Assembly: GCA_021604585.1 (NCBI GenBank)
Contig: BQJG01000010.1
Span: forward strand, 1 to 60,683
Direction: 5' to 3'
Length of the DNA: 60,683 bases
Origin: Hyphococcus sp.
GTDB taxonomy: Bacteria; Pseudomonadota; Alphaproteobacteria; Caulobacterales; Parvularculaceae
Positions 42,403-50,574 of the stretch are shown one piece after another (the first letter of the stretch is position 1; each line of letters begins with the position of its first letter). Made by a program: the position numbers and the translations under genes. Under the pieces are notes generated by a model that saw only the letters and a list, made by a program, of their open reading frames with translations, made no database searches and was not told where the DNA came from.

Positions 42403-43002
42403 ATGCACAGTCAACAGATCCTGTCGAAGGAGAAGGTGAGCCGGCGCGGGTTTATGGGTAGAGGAACAACGGCGACGCTTTCAGTGGCGGGCTTAAGTGT
42501 TTTATCAGGCGGTGCTCTCGCCATGGCGAGCCGCAAGGGAGCGAAAGAAGACCCGATGGCGGATGCCGGCCTGATTAACACTGCACTGTCACTTGAGCAC
42601 GAAGGCATCGCCGCCTATCAGATCGCGGCGGAAAGCGGCCTTCTTGATAACGCCGTCCTGCAAGTCGGGATTTTGTTTCAAAGCCATCATAATGGGCACC
42701 GTGACGAGCTGATCAAATCGGTACGCGAATTAGGCGGAACGCCGGTGGAGGCTAGGTCGATTGGCGAGTACGCGACAGCGCTGGGCGCCGACAAGTTAAA
42801 GTCGCAGGCGGATATTTTGCAGCTCGCTATCGGTCTCGAACTGGGCGCCGCAAACGCCTACCTCGGCGTGATCCCGTCCCTCAACGATCAAGAATATGGA
42901 CACTTATTCGCGCGCCTGGCGGCGGACGAGGCGATGCACTGGACTGCGTTGAAAGGCGCCGTCGGCGAAGCCCTGCCGCAAAACGCGCTCTATTTCGGGT
43001 AA
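42403..43002 (+). CDS. Tat-exported ferritin-like protein (DUF4439 type)
   Basis: The 199 aa protein opens with a twin-arginine signal (VSRRGFMGRGTTATLSVAGLSVL) and has a ferritin-like four-helix bundle: LSLEHEGIAAYQIAAES, FQSHHNGHRDELIKSV, IGLELGAANAYLGVIPSL and ADEAMHWTALKGA. The E-x2-H-type carboxylate and histidine residues point to a di-metal site. The Tat signal implies export after folding and cofactor loading. RBS AAGGAGGAAG precedes ATG 42403. It follows folE2 by 57 bp. Confidence 0.82.
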   Translation: MHSQQILSKEKVSRRGFMGRGTTATLSVAGLSVLSGGALAMASRKGAKEDPMADAGLINTALSLEHEGIAAYQIAAESGLLDNAVLQVGILFQSHHNGHRDELIKSVRELGGTPVEARSIGEYATALGADKLKSQADILQLAIGLELGAANAYLGVIPSLNDQEYGHLFARLAADEAMHWTALKGAVGEALPQNALYFG

Positions 43003-43056
43003 CACATTTGAAACTTCCGCGAAGTCCCGCCACGTAACAATGTGAGGACGGATGAT

Positions 43057-43473
43057 ATGATACTCGCTATTCTTTTCGCCGCCGCGCTTGCTGGCGCGGT
43101 TGCCGGAAATCGACAGCAAATTCCCGTGACGCTGGAAACGCCCGCAATCGAGGGCGACGCCGGGCGCGGCGAAGCGCTCTATCAGCGCCGATGCGGCGCC
43201 TGCCATTCGATCGACCAAAACCGTGTTGGACCGATGCACCGAAATACTTACGGGTCGAAGGCGGGTTCGGTTGAAGATTTCGCTTATTCGAAAGCCTTGG
43301 ACGAGCTTGATGTTGTATGGAACGAAGCGACTCTCGATGAGTGGCTGCAAAATCCATCCGTCATGGCGCCAGGCACGCGCATGGGCTTTCGCCTAACGGA
43401 CGAGCAAGAGCGCGCAGATATCATTGCCTATCTGAGCGAGGTTTCAGAACAGGCGGAGGCGGAAACCAACTAG
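43057..43473 (+). CDS. Class I cytochrome c (c2/c550 type), signal peptide
   Basis: The 138 aa protein starts at ATG 43057 (MILAILFAAALAGAVAGNRQ), with GAGGA upstream, and has a signal peptide, the haem motif CGACHSID and the methionine ligand in APGTRMGF. NRVGPMHRNTYGSKAGS and YSKALDELDVVWNE match soluble c2-like carriers. A GTG at 43042 is less likely. It lies 54 bp after the ferritin-like gene, so the exported pair may exchange electrons. It could also feed the cbb3 oxidase. Confidence 0.88.
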   Translation: MILAILFAAALAGAVAGNRQQIPVTLETPAIEGDAGRGEALYQRRCGACHSIDQNRVGPMHRNTYGSKAGSVEDFAYSKALDELDVVWNEATLDEWLQNPSVMAPGTRMGFRLTDEQERADIIAYLSEVSEQAEAETN

Positions 43474-43638
43474 CGCAAGTGACGAAAGGCAGAACGTTTA
43501 CCTTTGAATATCGGCGCTGCTGGTCGTCTGCGCCTTATGATCGTCGCATTGGACTCCCTTGAAAACACCGCATCTGCGGGCCAGAACAAACACCAGTTTA
43601 CTGGCCACGCCGAATGGTAAGTAGATAAGGACGCAAGA

Positions 43639-44346
43639 ATGAAACTGCTTCTGTCGGAAAGGCGAAAAGTCGCAGAGGACACTATGGCATTCTGGTTCGA
43701 GCCGGAAAAACAGGTGCAATTCAAGCCGGGCCAATTCGGTGATTTTTCTCTGGTCGATCCGCCATATACTGATGCAGAGGGAAATACGCGGACGTTTTCT
43801 TTCGCGTGTGCGCCTGAAAGCGAACGGATCATGATCGCCACACGGGTGCGCGACAGCGCGTTCAAGCGCAGTCTGGCGGCGCTGCCGATCGGCTCGCACG
43901 TTCAACTAAAAGGCCCAATGGGCGACTTTGTATTGCACAAGGACCCGAAGCGTCCGGCTGTGTTTCTCGTCGGTGGAATCGGAGTCACGCCTGTGCGCAG
44001 TATTTTCGAGCACGCATCACAACATCTGAAAACACATCGGCTTTTCGTATTCTATGCGAACGCGACGCGCGCGCGGACGGCGTTTTTTGATGACTTCAGG
44101 GCATGGAGCGCCAGCAATGCAAACCTCAGTTTCGTGCCGACGCTCACGGATGAAAGTCCCAAGGAGTGGGAATTCGAAACAGGAAAGATCGACCGACAAA
44201 TGCTTTCCAGACACCTGACCGATCTCAACGCGCCCGTTTATTATGTGGTCGGCCCGCCGGCGATGGTTGCGGCGATGAAAGAATTGCTCGACGATATTGG
44301 CATTGACGAACTGCAGGTGAAATCCGAGGATTTTGCCGGTTATTAG
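43639..44346 (+). CDS. Ferredoxin-NADP reductase-type flavin oxidoreductase
   Basis: The 235 aa protein has the FAD-binding barrel with RTFSFACAPES and KPGQFGDFSL, and the NAD(P) domain with FLVGGIGVTPVRSIFEHA and YYVVGPPAMVAAM. This resembles the reductase half of flavohaemoglobins and phenol hydroxylase-type proteins but has no ferredoxin domain or globin attached. AAGGA precedes ATG 43639. With two class III globins that lack a reductase nearby, it could serve as their electron donor. Confidence 0.85.
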   Translation: MKLLLSERRKVAEDTMAFWFEPEKQVQFKPGQFGDFSLVDPPYTDAEGNTRTFSFACAPESERIMIATRVRDSAFKRSLAALPIGSHVQLKGPMGDFVLHKDPKRPAVFLVGGIGVTPVRSIFEHASQHLKTHRLFVFYANATRARTAFFDDFRAWSASNANLSFVPTLTDESPKEWEFETGKIDRQMLSRHLTDLNAPVYYVVGPPAMVAAMKELLDDIGIDELQVKSEDFAGY

Positions 44347-44542
44347 CGCGGACACGACAACGCGAGTTTTGATGCGCAAGGCGGGGTCCGTTGGCGCTTC
44401 GATTTCGGAACCGAAGGCACTTGGTTGGCGCGCTGTAGTCTGAACAAGGGGCGCGCCACTCTTGTTCCAAGTTACTTTAAATTCGCAATTGCGATCGGCG
44501 CCGGAACTTCCCGTCGAACGCCATGTGCGGCGAACGGTTGCT

Positions 44543-44917
44543 TTACTTTTTGCCTTTTAACTTCTCATCAAGATAGTCGCGCAGCACGATGGCCTGATTG
44601 TGCTCTTCATCTTTGGCGGCGTATAGCAGGGTCACGGCGCCCTTGCGACACCATGTCAGGCAACTTTCGATCGCTTCAGAATTATCGTTGAGCTCGGCGC
44701 GATAACGTTTGCGGAACTCGATCCATCGTTTCGGATCGTGGCCAAACCATTTGCGCAGCCCATTGCTCGGAGCGACGTCCTTGATCCAGTCATCAAAGTC
44801 GAGATCCTTTTGGGCGATTCCGCGTGGCCACAATCGATCGACGAGCAGGCGCGCGCCACCTGCCTTTGCGCCAGTGTCGTAAACGCGCGCAACGGAGATT
44901 GAATGTTTGGCTGTCAT
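44543..44917 (-). CDS. DUF488 family protein (YeaO-like)
   Basis: The 124 aa protein matches DUF488: SVARVYDTGAKAGGARLLVDRLWPRGIAQ, LRKWFGHDPKRWIEFRKRY and AVTLLYAAKDEEHNQAIVL. The family is uncharacterised and often found near stress genes. Its ATG overlaps the AhpD-like gene's stop by 4 bp, and both follow the NsrR-type site at 45313. Confidence 0.88.
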   Translation of the reverse strand: MTAKHSISVARVYDTGAKAGGARLLVDRLWPRGIAQKDLDFDDWIKDVAPSNGLRKWFGHDPKRWIEFRKRYRAELNDNSEAIESCLTWCRKGAVTLLYAAKDEEHNQAIVLRDYLDEKLKGKK

Positions 44918-45246
44918 GTCTCGCCGCCTTCACCAAGCACGGCCAATGTCTTGACAGAATGAGCAAAGGCGCCGCCGGCTCTCATTTCTGCAGCGACCCA
45001 GATCGCCTCCATGATCTCTTCCTCACTCGCACCGTCGCGTTTCGCGCCCTTGGCGTGTCCTTCGATGCACCAGGGGCACTGGGTGACGTCGGCGACAGCG
45101 ATCAGTTGTTTGGTCCTGCTGTCCAGCGCGCCGTCGGCGAAAACGGCTTTGGAAAACGCGTGAAACACTTCATCGATTTCAGGGGCAAGCGCGTGACGCT
45201 GCTCTGCAAAGGCGCGCGTCGCTTTCGGAAAGTGAATGTCTGGCAT
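44914..45246 (-). CDS. AhpD-type carboxymuconolactone decarboxylase-like protein with CxxC
   Basis: The 110 aa protein has the AhpD active pattern CPWCIEGHAKGA (C57, C60, H64) and the CMD tail EEIMEAIWVAAEMRAGGAFAHS. Such proteins reduce peroxides or act as thiol-dependent enzymes. ATG 45246 follows AAGGAACAT; the longer frame to 45321 would run into the NsrR-type site. It leads a two-gene operon with the DUF488 gene. Confidence 0.86.
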   Translation of the reverse strand: MPDIHFPKATRAFAEQRHALAPEIDEVFHAFSKAVFADGALDSRTKQLIAVADVTQCPWCIEGHAKGAKRDGASEEEIMEAIWVAAEMRAGGAFAHSVKTLAVLGEGGET

Positions 45247-45312
45247 AACTATGTTCCTTAGAGCTTGGCATTGAACGCCATGCTTCGTGACAAATTCCAT
45301 GTTGAAGCGAAT

Positions 45313-45335
45313 AAAAAGCATATAAGATACATCTT
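45313..45335. promoter_or_regulatory. NsrR-type operator upstream of the AhpD-DUF488 operon
   Basis: Left half AAAAAGCATAT, central A, right half AGATACATCTT. The site lies 67-89 bp before ATG 45246 in an otherwise gene-free region (45247-45545). Confidence 0.55.
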
Positions 45336-45545
45336 TTCAAGATCGGCGATGCTCGCCGACTGGCAGCATGCGAAACGCAACAGTGGGATTAATTTTGCGT
45401 CGAAATGCGCTTGTACGCCAGCGCATATCAAACCTCGTGGATTTCGAGAAATAGCCTGCCGATATTTAACGGTCGGGCCGGCGCCCCCAAACAGCCGGGT
45501 CTTACAATCCGGTTTGCGCGGAAATTTGGCTCGACGGTAAAAGTA

Positions 45546-46394
45546 TCAAGTCTGAAGCCGCGCAGCTTTGTGAAGACTGGATATAAGATTGTCGATCTCG
45601 CTGCGAAGATTTTCCTGAGGATAGACCAAGTATGCCGGAAGATTGAATTGCGGCGCGTTCTCCACAATGAAGCATTCCTGCCGTTCTACTCGCGACCTGA
45701 CGAGTCGTTGCGGAAAATACCCGGATCCGCCATGTAAATTGAGGTGGCGCAAGCCCAGCCAGCCGACGCTGACGGAAAGCGCTGATCCCGAAAAGGATGG
45801 AAACGCCGCGCGGAATCTTGCGTAAAATTCCGGCCCCCAGTCGACAAGAACGTGGTCTGCATCAGGTTCTCCTTGAGACGTTGGGTTTGTAGTGACCATG
45901 ACTAATTGTTCTTCGAACAGTTTTTCGACTTCAAGTCCCGGCCGGTATTGGGGCGTGTACATGACCCCGATATCGATGCGGCTCTCGACGAGCGCCGGCA
46001 TCAGATCTTCCTCGAAACCGATCAGTGTGCGAAAGACGAGGTCCGGTTTTGATCGGCGAACATCGCTCAGCCACTGATCCAGGAATCCGTCCCACAAACC
46101 CACTCGCGCGCCGATGACGATGGCTTCAGGAAACCCCTCTGCAAGTGCGACGTCGTGACGGGCCTGCTCTATGGTCTGCAACAAGACGCGTGCATGTTTT
46201 TGAAAACGGCGACCCGCGGCCGTCAGGACAGCGCCCGCCTTGTTGCGAACGAACAACCGGCAATCGAGGCTTTCTTCAAGCGTTCGGATGCGGACGCTCA
46301 CGGTCGATTGCGTGACGTGCAGCCGCTCTCCGGCGGCGAAAAAGCTTCCCTCCGCGACGACTGCAAGAAAGGTCCTAGCGAGTTCTGTGTCCAC
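45546..46394 (-). CDS. LysR family transcriptional regulator
   Basis: The 282 aa protein has the LysR winged helix (LARTFLAVVAEGSFFAAGERLHVTQSTVSVRIRTLEESL) and a substrate-binding domain with FRTLIGFEEDLMPALVESRIDIGVMY. The target cannot be read. It is divergent from a gene of unknown function at 46568 across an AT-rich gap. The inducer domain is slightly short. Confidence 0.88.
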   Translation of the reverse strand: MDTELARTFLAVVAEGSFFAAGERLHVTQSTVSVRIRTLEESLDCRLFVRNKAGAVLTAAGRRFQKHARVLLQTIEQARHDVALAEGFPEAIVIGARVGLWDGFLDQWLSDVRRSKPDLVFRTLIGFEEDLMPALVESRIDIGVMYTPQYRPGLEVEKLFEEQLVMVTTNPTSQGEPDADHVLVDWGPEFYARFRAAFPSFSGSALSVSVGWLGLRHLNLHGGSGYFPQRLVRSRVERQECFIVENAPQFNLPAYLVYPQENLRSEIDNLISSLHKAARLQT

Positions 46395-46567
46395 AAGCGT
46401 CCTTGGCTGCGGGCCATTTTAACATGAAGAATATTGATAATAAAGGTGAATTTATATCGTTTGCATTATGTTAAATCGGTTCTTACCTCAATAATGCGCA
46501 AGGCTAGGACGATTTTGATGCGCCATACCGGCCATCGAAATCCGCCCCAGACAGAGGAGGGCGTGAC

Positions 46568-47050
46568 ATGCGCGGCTTCGATGCGGCAAACAAGATTGTG
46601 GGTGAAAGCGTTGGCGTTCATGGCTGCGCCATTGCTGACGATCCCGTATTGCAAAGACTCTCTCTTTGCGTTGACGATCTCTTGCCCGCATTGAGCCGCG
46701 CGTGCCGCGTATACGGAGACGGCGCTGCAATGCACGCCATGATCGCACTGACAGCCAGCATGGCCCGTGAAGATGGTCTTGAAGAGTCAATCGCGGAAGC
46801 ATTCCGGGTCAATGCGGCGATGCTTGATAATCGGCCGCTGCGGCATATGCCCCGACCGGGGATCAACAGCACGATGCCGCTTTACCTCAAAAGGTTGGTC
46901 GAATGGTTCCAACAGCGGCTGAACCAATTTCTCGCTGGCGATGGATTGAAACACCAGGCGGCACTAAGCACGTCGTCGCATAATGATTCTTCTCAAGACG
47001 ATGAAAAAGAAGCGCCAATTCAAGATTGCGGTTTGGCGGCGCAACAATGA
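46568..47050 (+). CDS. Uncharacterised protein upstream of 5-FCL
   Basis: I do not recognise this 160 aa protein. The ATG at 46568 is preceded by GGAGGGCGTGAC, a strong ribosome binding site. The first 110 residues look folded and helical (CVDDLLPALSRACRVYGDGAAMHAMIALTASMAREDG), the tail is polar and probably disordered. It has histidines and cysteines but no clear metal motif. Its stop overlaps the cyclo-ligase start, so the two are coupled. Confidence 0.6.
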   Translation: MRGFDAANKIVGESVGVHGCAIADDPVLQRLSLCVDDLLPALSRACRVYGDGAAMHAMIALTASMAREDGLEESIAEAFRVNAAMLDNRPLRHMPRPGINSTMPLYLKRLVEWFQQRLNQFLAGDGLKHQAALSTSSHNDSSQDDEKEAPIQDCGLAAQQ

Positions 47051-47799
47051 CAAGCACGACAATCACGTTAGCATGCGCAGCCGAAACGCTGTCATTGGAC
47101 GATCCCGGCGAGCAGGCACAGCCCAGCCGCCAATGCGCATACAGCGTTCCGCATGATTTCGATTTGAGAAAATGGCGCACCGCCGAACGTCGCCGGCTAA
47201 TTAGTGAGCGATTAAATCTCACTCAATCGAGGCGCGTGAAATTCACGCAAGCCATCGTGCAATATCTGGATAGACTGCTCGGCGGCGCAAATGGACAGAC
47301 GATCAGTTTTTACTGGCCGTTTAAGGGTGAGCCCGATTTGCGGGAATTGATGACGCGTCTTTCGCAAAGAAACAATACAATCGCGCTTCCTCTTGTCGTG
47401 GAGCGAAATCAGCCGCTGGTATTCAAATCGTGGCGTCCAGGTGAGCCACTCGACAGGGGCGTCTGGAAAATTCCGGTTCCGCGCGACGGGAAAATCGTGC
47501 AGCCTGACATAATCCTCGCGCCTGTTGTTGGTTTCGATCCGTGCGGATTTCGTCTCGGCTATGGCGGAGGGTATTTTGACCGCACGTTGGCGGCGATGCA
47601 GCACAGGCCAATCAAATATGGCATCGCCTATAATATAAGCAATATTCCGACAATTCACCCGCAAACTTACGACATTCCAATGAGCGCCGTTGTTACTGAA
47701 GGCGGCGTCATTTGGCCTCAACTGCAGGGCGTTGGGACTGCGGCGAATACGAACTTGTCGCGCGTAAATACGACGCCAGATGCCGCAGTAATTCAATGA
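47047..47799 (+). CDS. 5-formyltetrahydrofolate cyclo-ligase family protein
   Basis: The 250 aa protein has the family's ATP- and folate-binding pieces: RKWRTAERRRLISERLNL, YWPFKGEPDLRELM, ILAPVVGFDPCGFRLGYGGGYFDRTLA. It converts 5-formyl-THF to methenyl-THF. It has an N-terminal extension of about 40 residues beyond the usual start. It follows the 46568 gene by overlap. Gene order here has no other folate gene, although folE2 lies 5 kb away. Confidence 0.85.
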   Translation: MTSTTITLACAAETLSLDDPGEQAQPSRQCAYSVPHDFDLRKWRTAERRRLISERLNLTQSRRVKFTQAIVQYLDRLLGGANGQTISFYWPFKGEPDLRELMTRLSQRNNTIALPLVVERNQPLVFKSWRPGEPLDRGVWKIPVPRDGKIVQPDIILAPVVGFDPCGFRLGYGGGYFDRTLAAMQHRPIKYGIAYNISNIPTIHPQTYDIPMSAVVTEGGVIWPQLQGVGTAANTNLSRVNTTPDAAVIQ

Positions 47800-47806
47800 G
47801 GGAGAT

Positions 47807-48058
47807 ATGAGCGCGCTAACGAATTACGGATGGATCTCTCGCAACGTCGTGAATTTCCTTCGCCACGTAATGTCTCAAGTGTTTAAATCAAAAAAGCTGA
47901 AGGATGCGCGCGGTTCTGAAAAGCACGTCGCGCCTTCATCGGAAGATGGATTGCGTCCCTTCGCGTCATCGCCTTGCTCCATGCATGAACTTGATCCGGA
48001 TTTTCAACTAATTGACGGCGACGCGACGCGCGAGAAAGTCGCGCTCGAACTCGATTAG
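47807..48058 (+). CDS. Small uncharacterised protein upstream of sodB
   Basis: The 83 aa protein is basic near the start and acidic at the end (FQLIDGDATREKVALELD) with no family I recognise. A GAGGGAGAT before ATG 47807 supports translation. It fits the operon spacing (7 bp after 5-FCL, 22 bp before sodB). Confidence 0.5.
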   Translation: MSALTNYGWISRNVVNFLRHVMSQVFKSKKLKDARGSEKHVAPSSEDGLRPFASSPCSMHELDPDFQLIDGDATREKVALELD

Positions 48059-48080
48059 CCCAAGGAGGATACCAAAAATT

Positions 48081-48680
48081 ATGGCAATTGAACTTCCCCC
48101 GCTGCCCTATGCGCGCGATGCGCTGGCGCCGCATATCTCGAAGCAAACGCTGGACTATCATTACGGCAAGCACCATCAGGCCTATGCTAACAATCTCAAC
48201 AAATTGATTGCCGGCCGGCCCGAAGACGAAGCGCCGCTCGAAGAAATCATTCGCTCTTCGGCTGATGATCCCGACAAAATCGGTATCTTCAATAATGCGG
48301 CGCAAGTTTGGAATCACACATTCTATTGGCGGTCCATGACGCCGTCAGGCGGCGGCGCGCCAGACGGCGCTGTGGCCAAGGCAATTGAAAGGGATTTCGG
48401 CGGCGTAGAGGGATTGAAGGAATCATTTGCGAAAGTCGCAAGGACACATTTTGGTTCAGGCTGGGCGTGGCTTGTCATGCAGGACAGAAAATTGAACGTA
48501 CTGAGCACGCCAAACGCTGTAACGGCACTCATCATATCAAGCTCAACGCCGCTTCTAACGATGGATGTCTGGGAGCACGCCTATTATCTCGATTACCAAA
48601 ATGATCGTCCCCGCTATATCGATGTCTTCATTGACAAGCTCATCAATTGGGACTTTGCAAATCAAAATCTTCAGCGGTAG
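48081..48680 (+). CDS. sodB: Iron superoxide dismutase
   Basis: The 199 aa protein has the Fe-SOD metal ligands: H27 in LDYHYGKHHQAY, a second histidine in VWNHTFYW, and the aspartate and histidine in DVWEHAYYLDYQNDRP. AQVWNHTFYW and SGWAWLVM fit the iron subtype. It converts superoxide to peroxide and oxygen. The start is ATG 48081 after AAGGAGGAT. It is cytoplasmic. Confidence 0.95.
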   Translation: MAIELPPLPYARDALAPHISKQTLDYHYGKHHQAYANNLNKLIAGRPEDEAPLEEIIRSSADDPDKIGIFNNAAQVWNHTFYWRSMTPSGGGAPDGAVAKAIERDFGGVEGLKESFAKVARTHFGSGWAWLVMQDRKLNVLSTPNAVTALIISSSTPLLTMDVWEHAYYLDYQNDRPRYIDVFIDKLINWDFANQNLQR

Positions 48681-48694
48681 CAGACTGGCGAAAT

Positions 48695-49912
48695 TCAATC
48701 AGTTTCGATGGCGGCCTGTGACGGCGTTGGCACAGGCACGAACGGCTCACGTTGAACAGGCGTCGGGCGCGGCCTTTTGAACATATTGTACGCGACAATG
48801 CCCGAAAATATTGTCGCGACGACCGCTTCAAAACCCAGAAAGCTTTGCGGTCCAAACATCGACATCGTGGCTGTAGCAATTAACGGACCGACAATGGCGC
48901 CGACGGCGTAAGACAGCACGAGACCGCCTGATGCTGAAACGTAATCACGACGTTCCAGCCGGTCAAAGGTTTGAGCGACACTAAGCGGATAAATGCTCGC
49001 AATGCTGGCGCCCAGCATTAGGGCGATAACAAACAGAGCCGAGGGCGTTTCTGCGTTGAAGTTGAATGCAAACTGCACGCCCCAAGTAACCAAAGGCAAC
49101 ATTGTCACGCCGATCAGCACTAGTCGGCGATCAAAATAATCGGAGAGTTTTCCGACAGGCCATTGAATGATGAACCCGCCCAAGATGGCGAGGCCCATAA
49201 ATATCGAGACGTCTGTAACGCTGAGGCCAATCTCGTAAGCGTACACGACGCCCATCACATAGAAAGTGCCAAGGAGTATGCCGGCTGTCGCTGCACCGGA
49301 AGCGCCAATCGGTGACTTTCGGAAAAGGGCGCCGATGCCGAAAGGGTGATATTTTCCCAAATGCGGTTCCGGGAGTTGAGTAAGCGCCACCGGAATAAGA
49401 GAGAGGCTGATCAGCCCTGCGGCGAGCATGAAAAGATCCGGCTGATTTACGTCTGTAAGATTGACCAACAATTGTCCTGTCGCCACAGACAAATATTGTA
49501 CAGTCATATAGAGCCCCAGCACCTTTCCGCGGCTTTCTTGACTGCTGTGGTCGTTCAACCAGCTTTCCATGGTCGTCGCCATGCCAGCAAAGCAAAAGCC
49601 GTTGACAATGCGTAAAGCAAACCATGCAGGTGCTGAAAAAAACGGGTCGTAGATTAGCGTGGTCGCTGCGCCGACAGCGGCGAATATGGTAAATGCGCGA
49701 ATATGACCAACTCTAAATATGACGTTCTTGGAGAAGTGACTGCCAATCGCCTGTCCCACGTAATACGCAGTCATGACGATGCCGATCAGGAAGATGGGAA
49801 ACCCTTCTGTCTCCATGCGCAAAGGCAGCATTATTCCAAGCAAACTGTTGCCAATGACGTAAACGCCGCCGCTGGACAATAGCGATCTAAAATTTGCCGC
49901 GCTTGCGATCAT
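48695..49912 (-). CDS. Major facilitator superfamily transporter (YcaD-like)
   Basis: The 405 aa protein has twelve predicted membrane helices and MFS loop features such as GKLSDYFDRRLVLIG after helix 7. The helix 3-4 segment FALRIVNGFCFAGMATTMESWLND and the RGKVLGLYMT piece resemble the YcaD-type group. The substrate is unknown. ATG 49912 is preceded by GCGGAAAC. It converges on sodB with a 14-bp gap. Confidence 0.85.
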   Translation of the reverse strand: MIASAANFRSLLSSGGVYVIGNSLLGIMLPLRMETEGFPIFLIGIVMTAYYVGQAIGSHFSKNVIFRVGHIRAFTIFAAVGAATTLIYDPFFSAPAWFALRIVNGFCFAGMATTMESWLNDHSSQESRGKVLGLYMTVQYLSVATGQLLVNLTDVNQPDLFMLAAGLISLSLIPVALTQLPEPHLGKYHPFGIGALFRKSPIGASGAATAGILLGTFYVMGVVYAYEIGLSVTDVSIFMGLAILGGFIIQWPVGKLSDYFDRRLVLIGVTMLPLVTWGVQFAFNFNAETPSALFVIALMLGASIASIYPLSVAQTFDRLERRDYVSASGGLVLSYAVGAIVGPLIATATMSMFGPQSFLGFEAVVATIFSGIVAYNMFKRPRPTPVQREPFVPVPTPSQAAIETD

Positions 49913-50080
49913 GTTTCCGCCCGCCAATATTTTTTACACATCACAAGACGACTTGAATTGCGCTGTCTAAACAAAACAGGCGACGCCCGAGACGCCGCCG
50001 AAGGATTCGCTCGATGAAATTTTAACGCCTGAGTCAGCGCGCATATTTTCGGTCGCGCTTCATCTGTCCAACGCGTTTCC

Positions 50081-50446
50081 TCAAGTGGGAAAGATTGGTA
50101 ATATCACCTTTTTATCGAAAACGACAGCGTGAGGCGCGGACCCACAGAGCGCCTCTTCATTCATCCAGGCGGGAAACTCTACGCACGCGCTCTTGCAAAC
50201 ACGTTGGTCGTCATTTGAATTTGAGCATCGCTCATACGTTTCGCCAAAATTGCCGCTATCAACGCCGCTCATGTTCTTTTGTGTGGATGGGATCGGGTCT
50301 CCAACGCCCAACGTCCAGTTCGGCGGATCGCTAGCCGGAAAGGAAGCCTCAAGCGTCTGGTCGACGGTTTCCTCCCAAGCGATCTTTTCGGGCATGTCGG
50401 CCGAGATTGCGGTGCATTGGCCCTTATTCATAGGTGGCCTATTCAT
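50081..50446 (-). CDS. Small protein with the EASFPASDPPNW motif
   Basis: The 121 aa protein carries WEETVDQTLEASFPASDPP near residues 25-45, a motif found in many small alphaproteobacterial stress proteins of unknown function. The remainder is long for the group and cysteine-rich (five Cys). ATG 50446 has GGAG upstream. An upstream palindrome at 50461-50475 could control it. Confidence 0.65.
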   Translation of the reverse strand: MNRPPMNKGQCTAISADMPEKIAWEETVDQTLEASFPASDPPNWTLGVGDPIPSTQKNMSGVDSGNFGETYERCSNSNDDQRVCKSACVEFPAWMNEEALCGSAPHAVVFDKKVILPIFPT

Positions 50447-50460
50447 GATGAAATACTCCT

Positions 50461-50475
50461 ATCACACTATGTGAT
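50461..50475. promoter_or_regulatory. Palindrome ATCACA-CTA-TGTGAT
   Basis: This 6-3-6 perfect palindrome lies 15 bp before the start of the EASFPASDPPNW gene. It is not an NsrR or FNR box; the half TGTGA resembles a Crp half-site but the spacing does not fit. Confidence 0.4.
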
Positions 50476-50532
50476 CAGCGACTAAACGGCTCGCGCCAGG
50501 CGCTTGTTTCAGGGGTGGGTGATAAAATTACT

Positions 50533-50561
50533 GCCGGGCCGGCGGGGGTAGCCGGCCCGGC
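50533..50561 (-). terminator. Strong GC-rich hairpin terminator
   Basis: GCCGGGCCGGC (50533-50543) and GCCGGCCCGGC (50551-50561) form a perfect 11-bp stem with a 7-nt loop. In the minus direction it follows the truncated Ada gene's stop and is succeeded by a short T-rich stretch (AATTTTATC). Confidence 0.8.
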
Positions 50562-50574
50562 GACAGGGGACAGA

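Noticed and set aside
43480..43563. A 27-codon frame between cytochrome c and the flavin reductase
   Set aside because: It has a GTG start with no ribosome binding site and no family resemblance.
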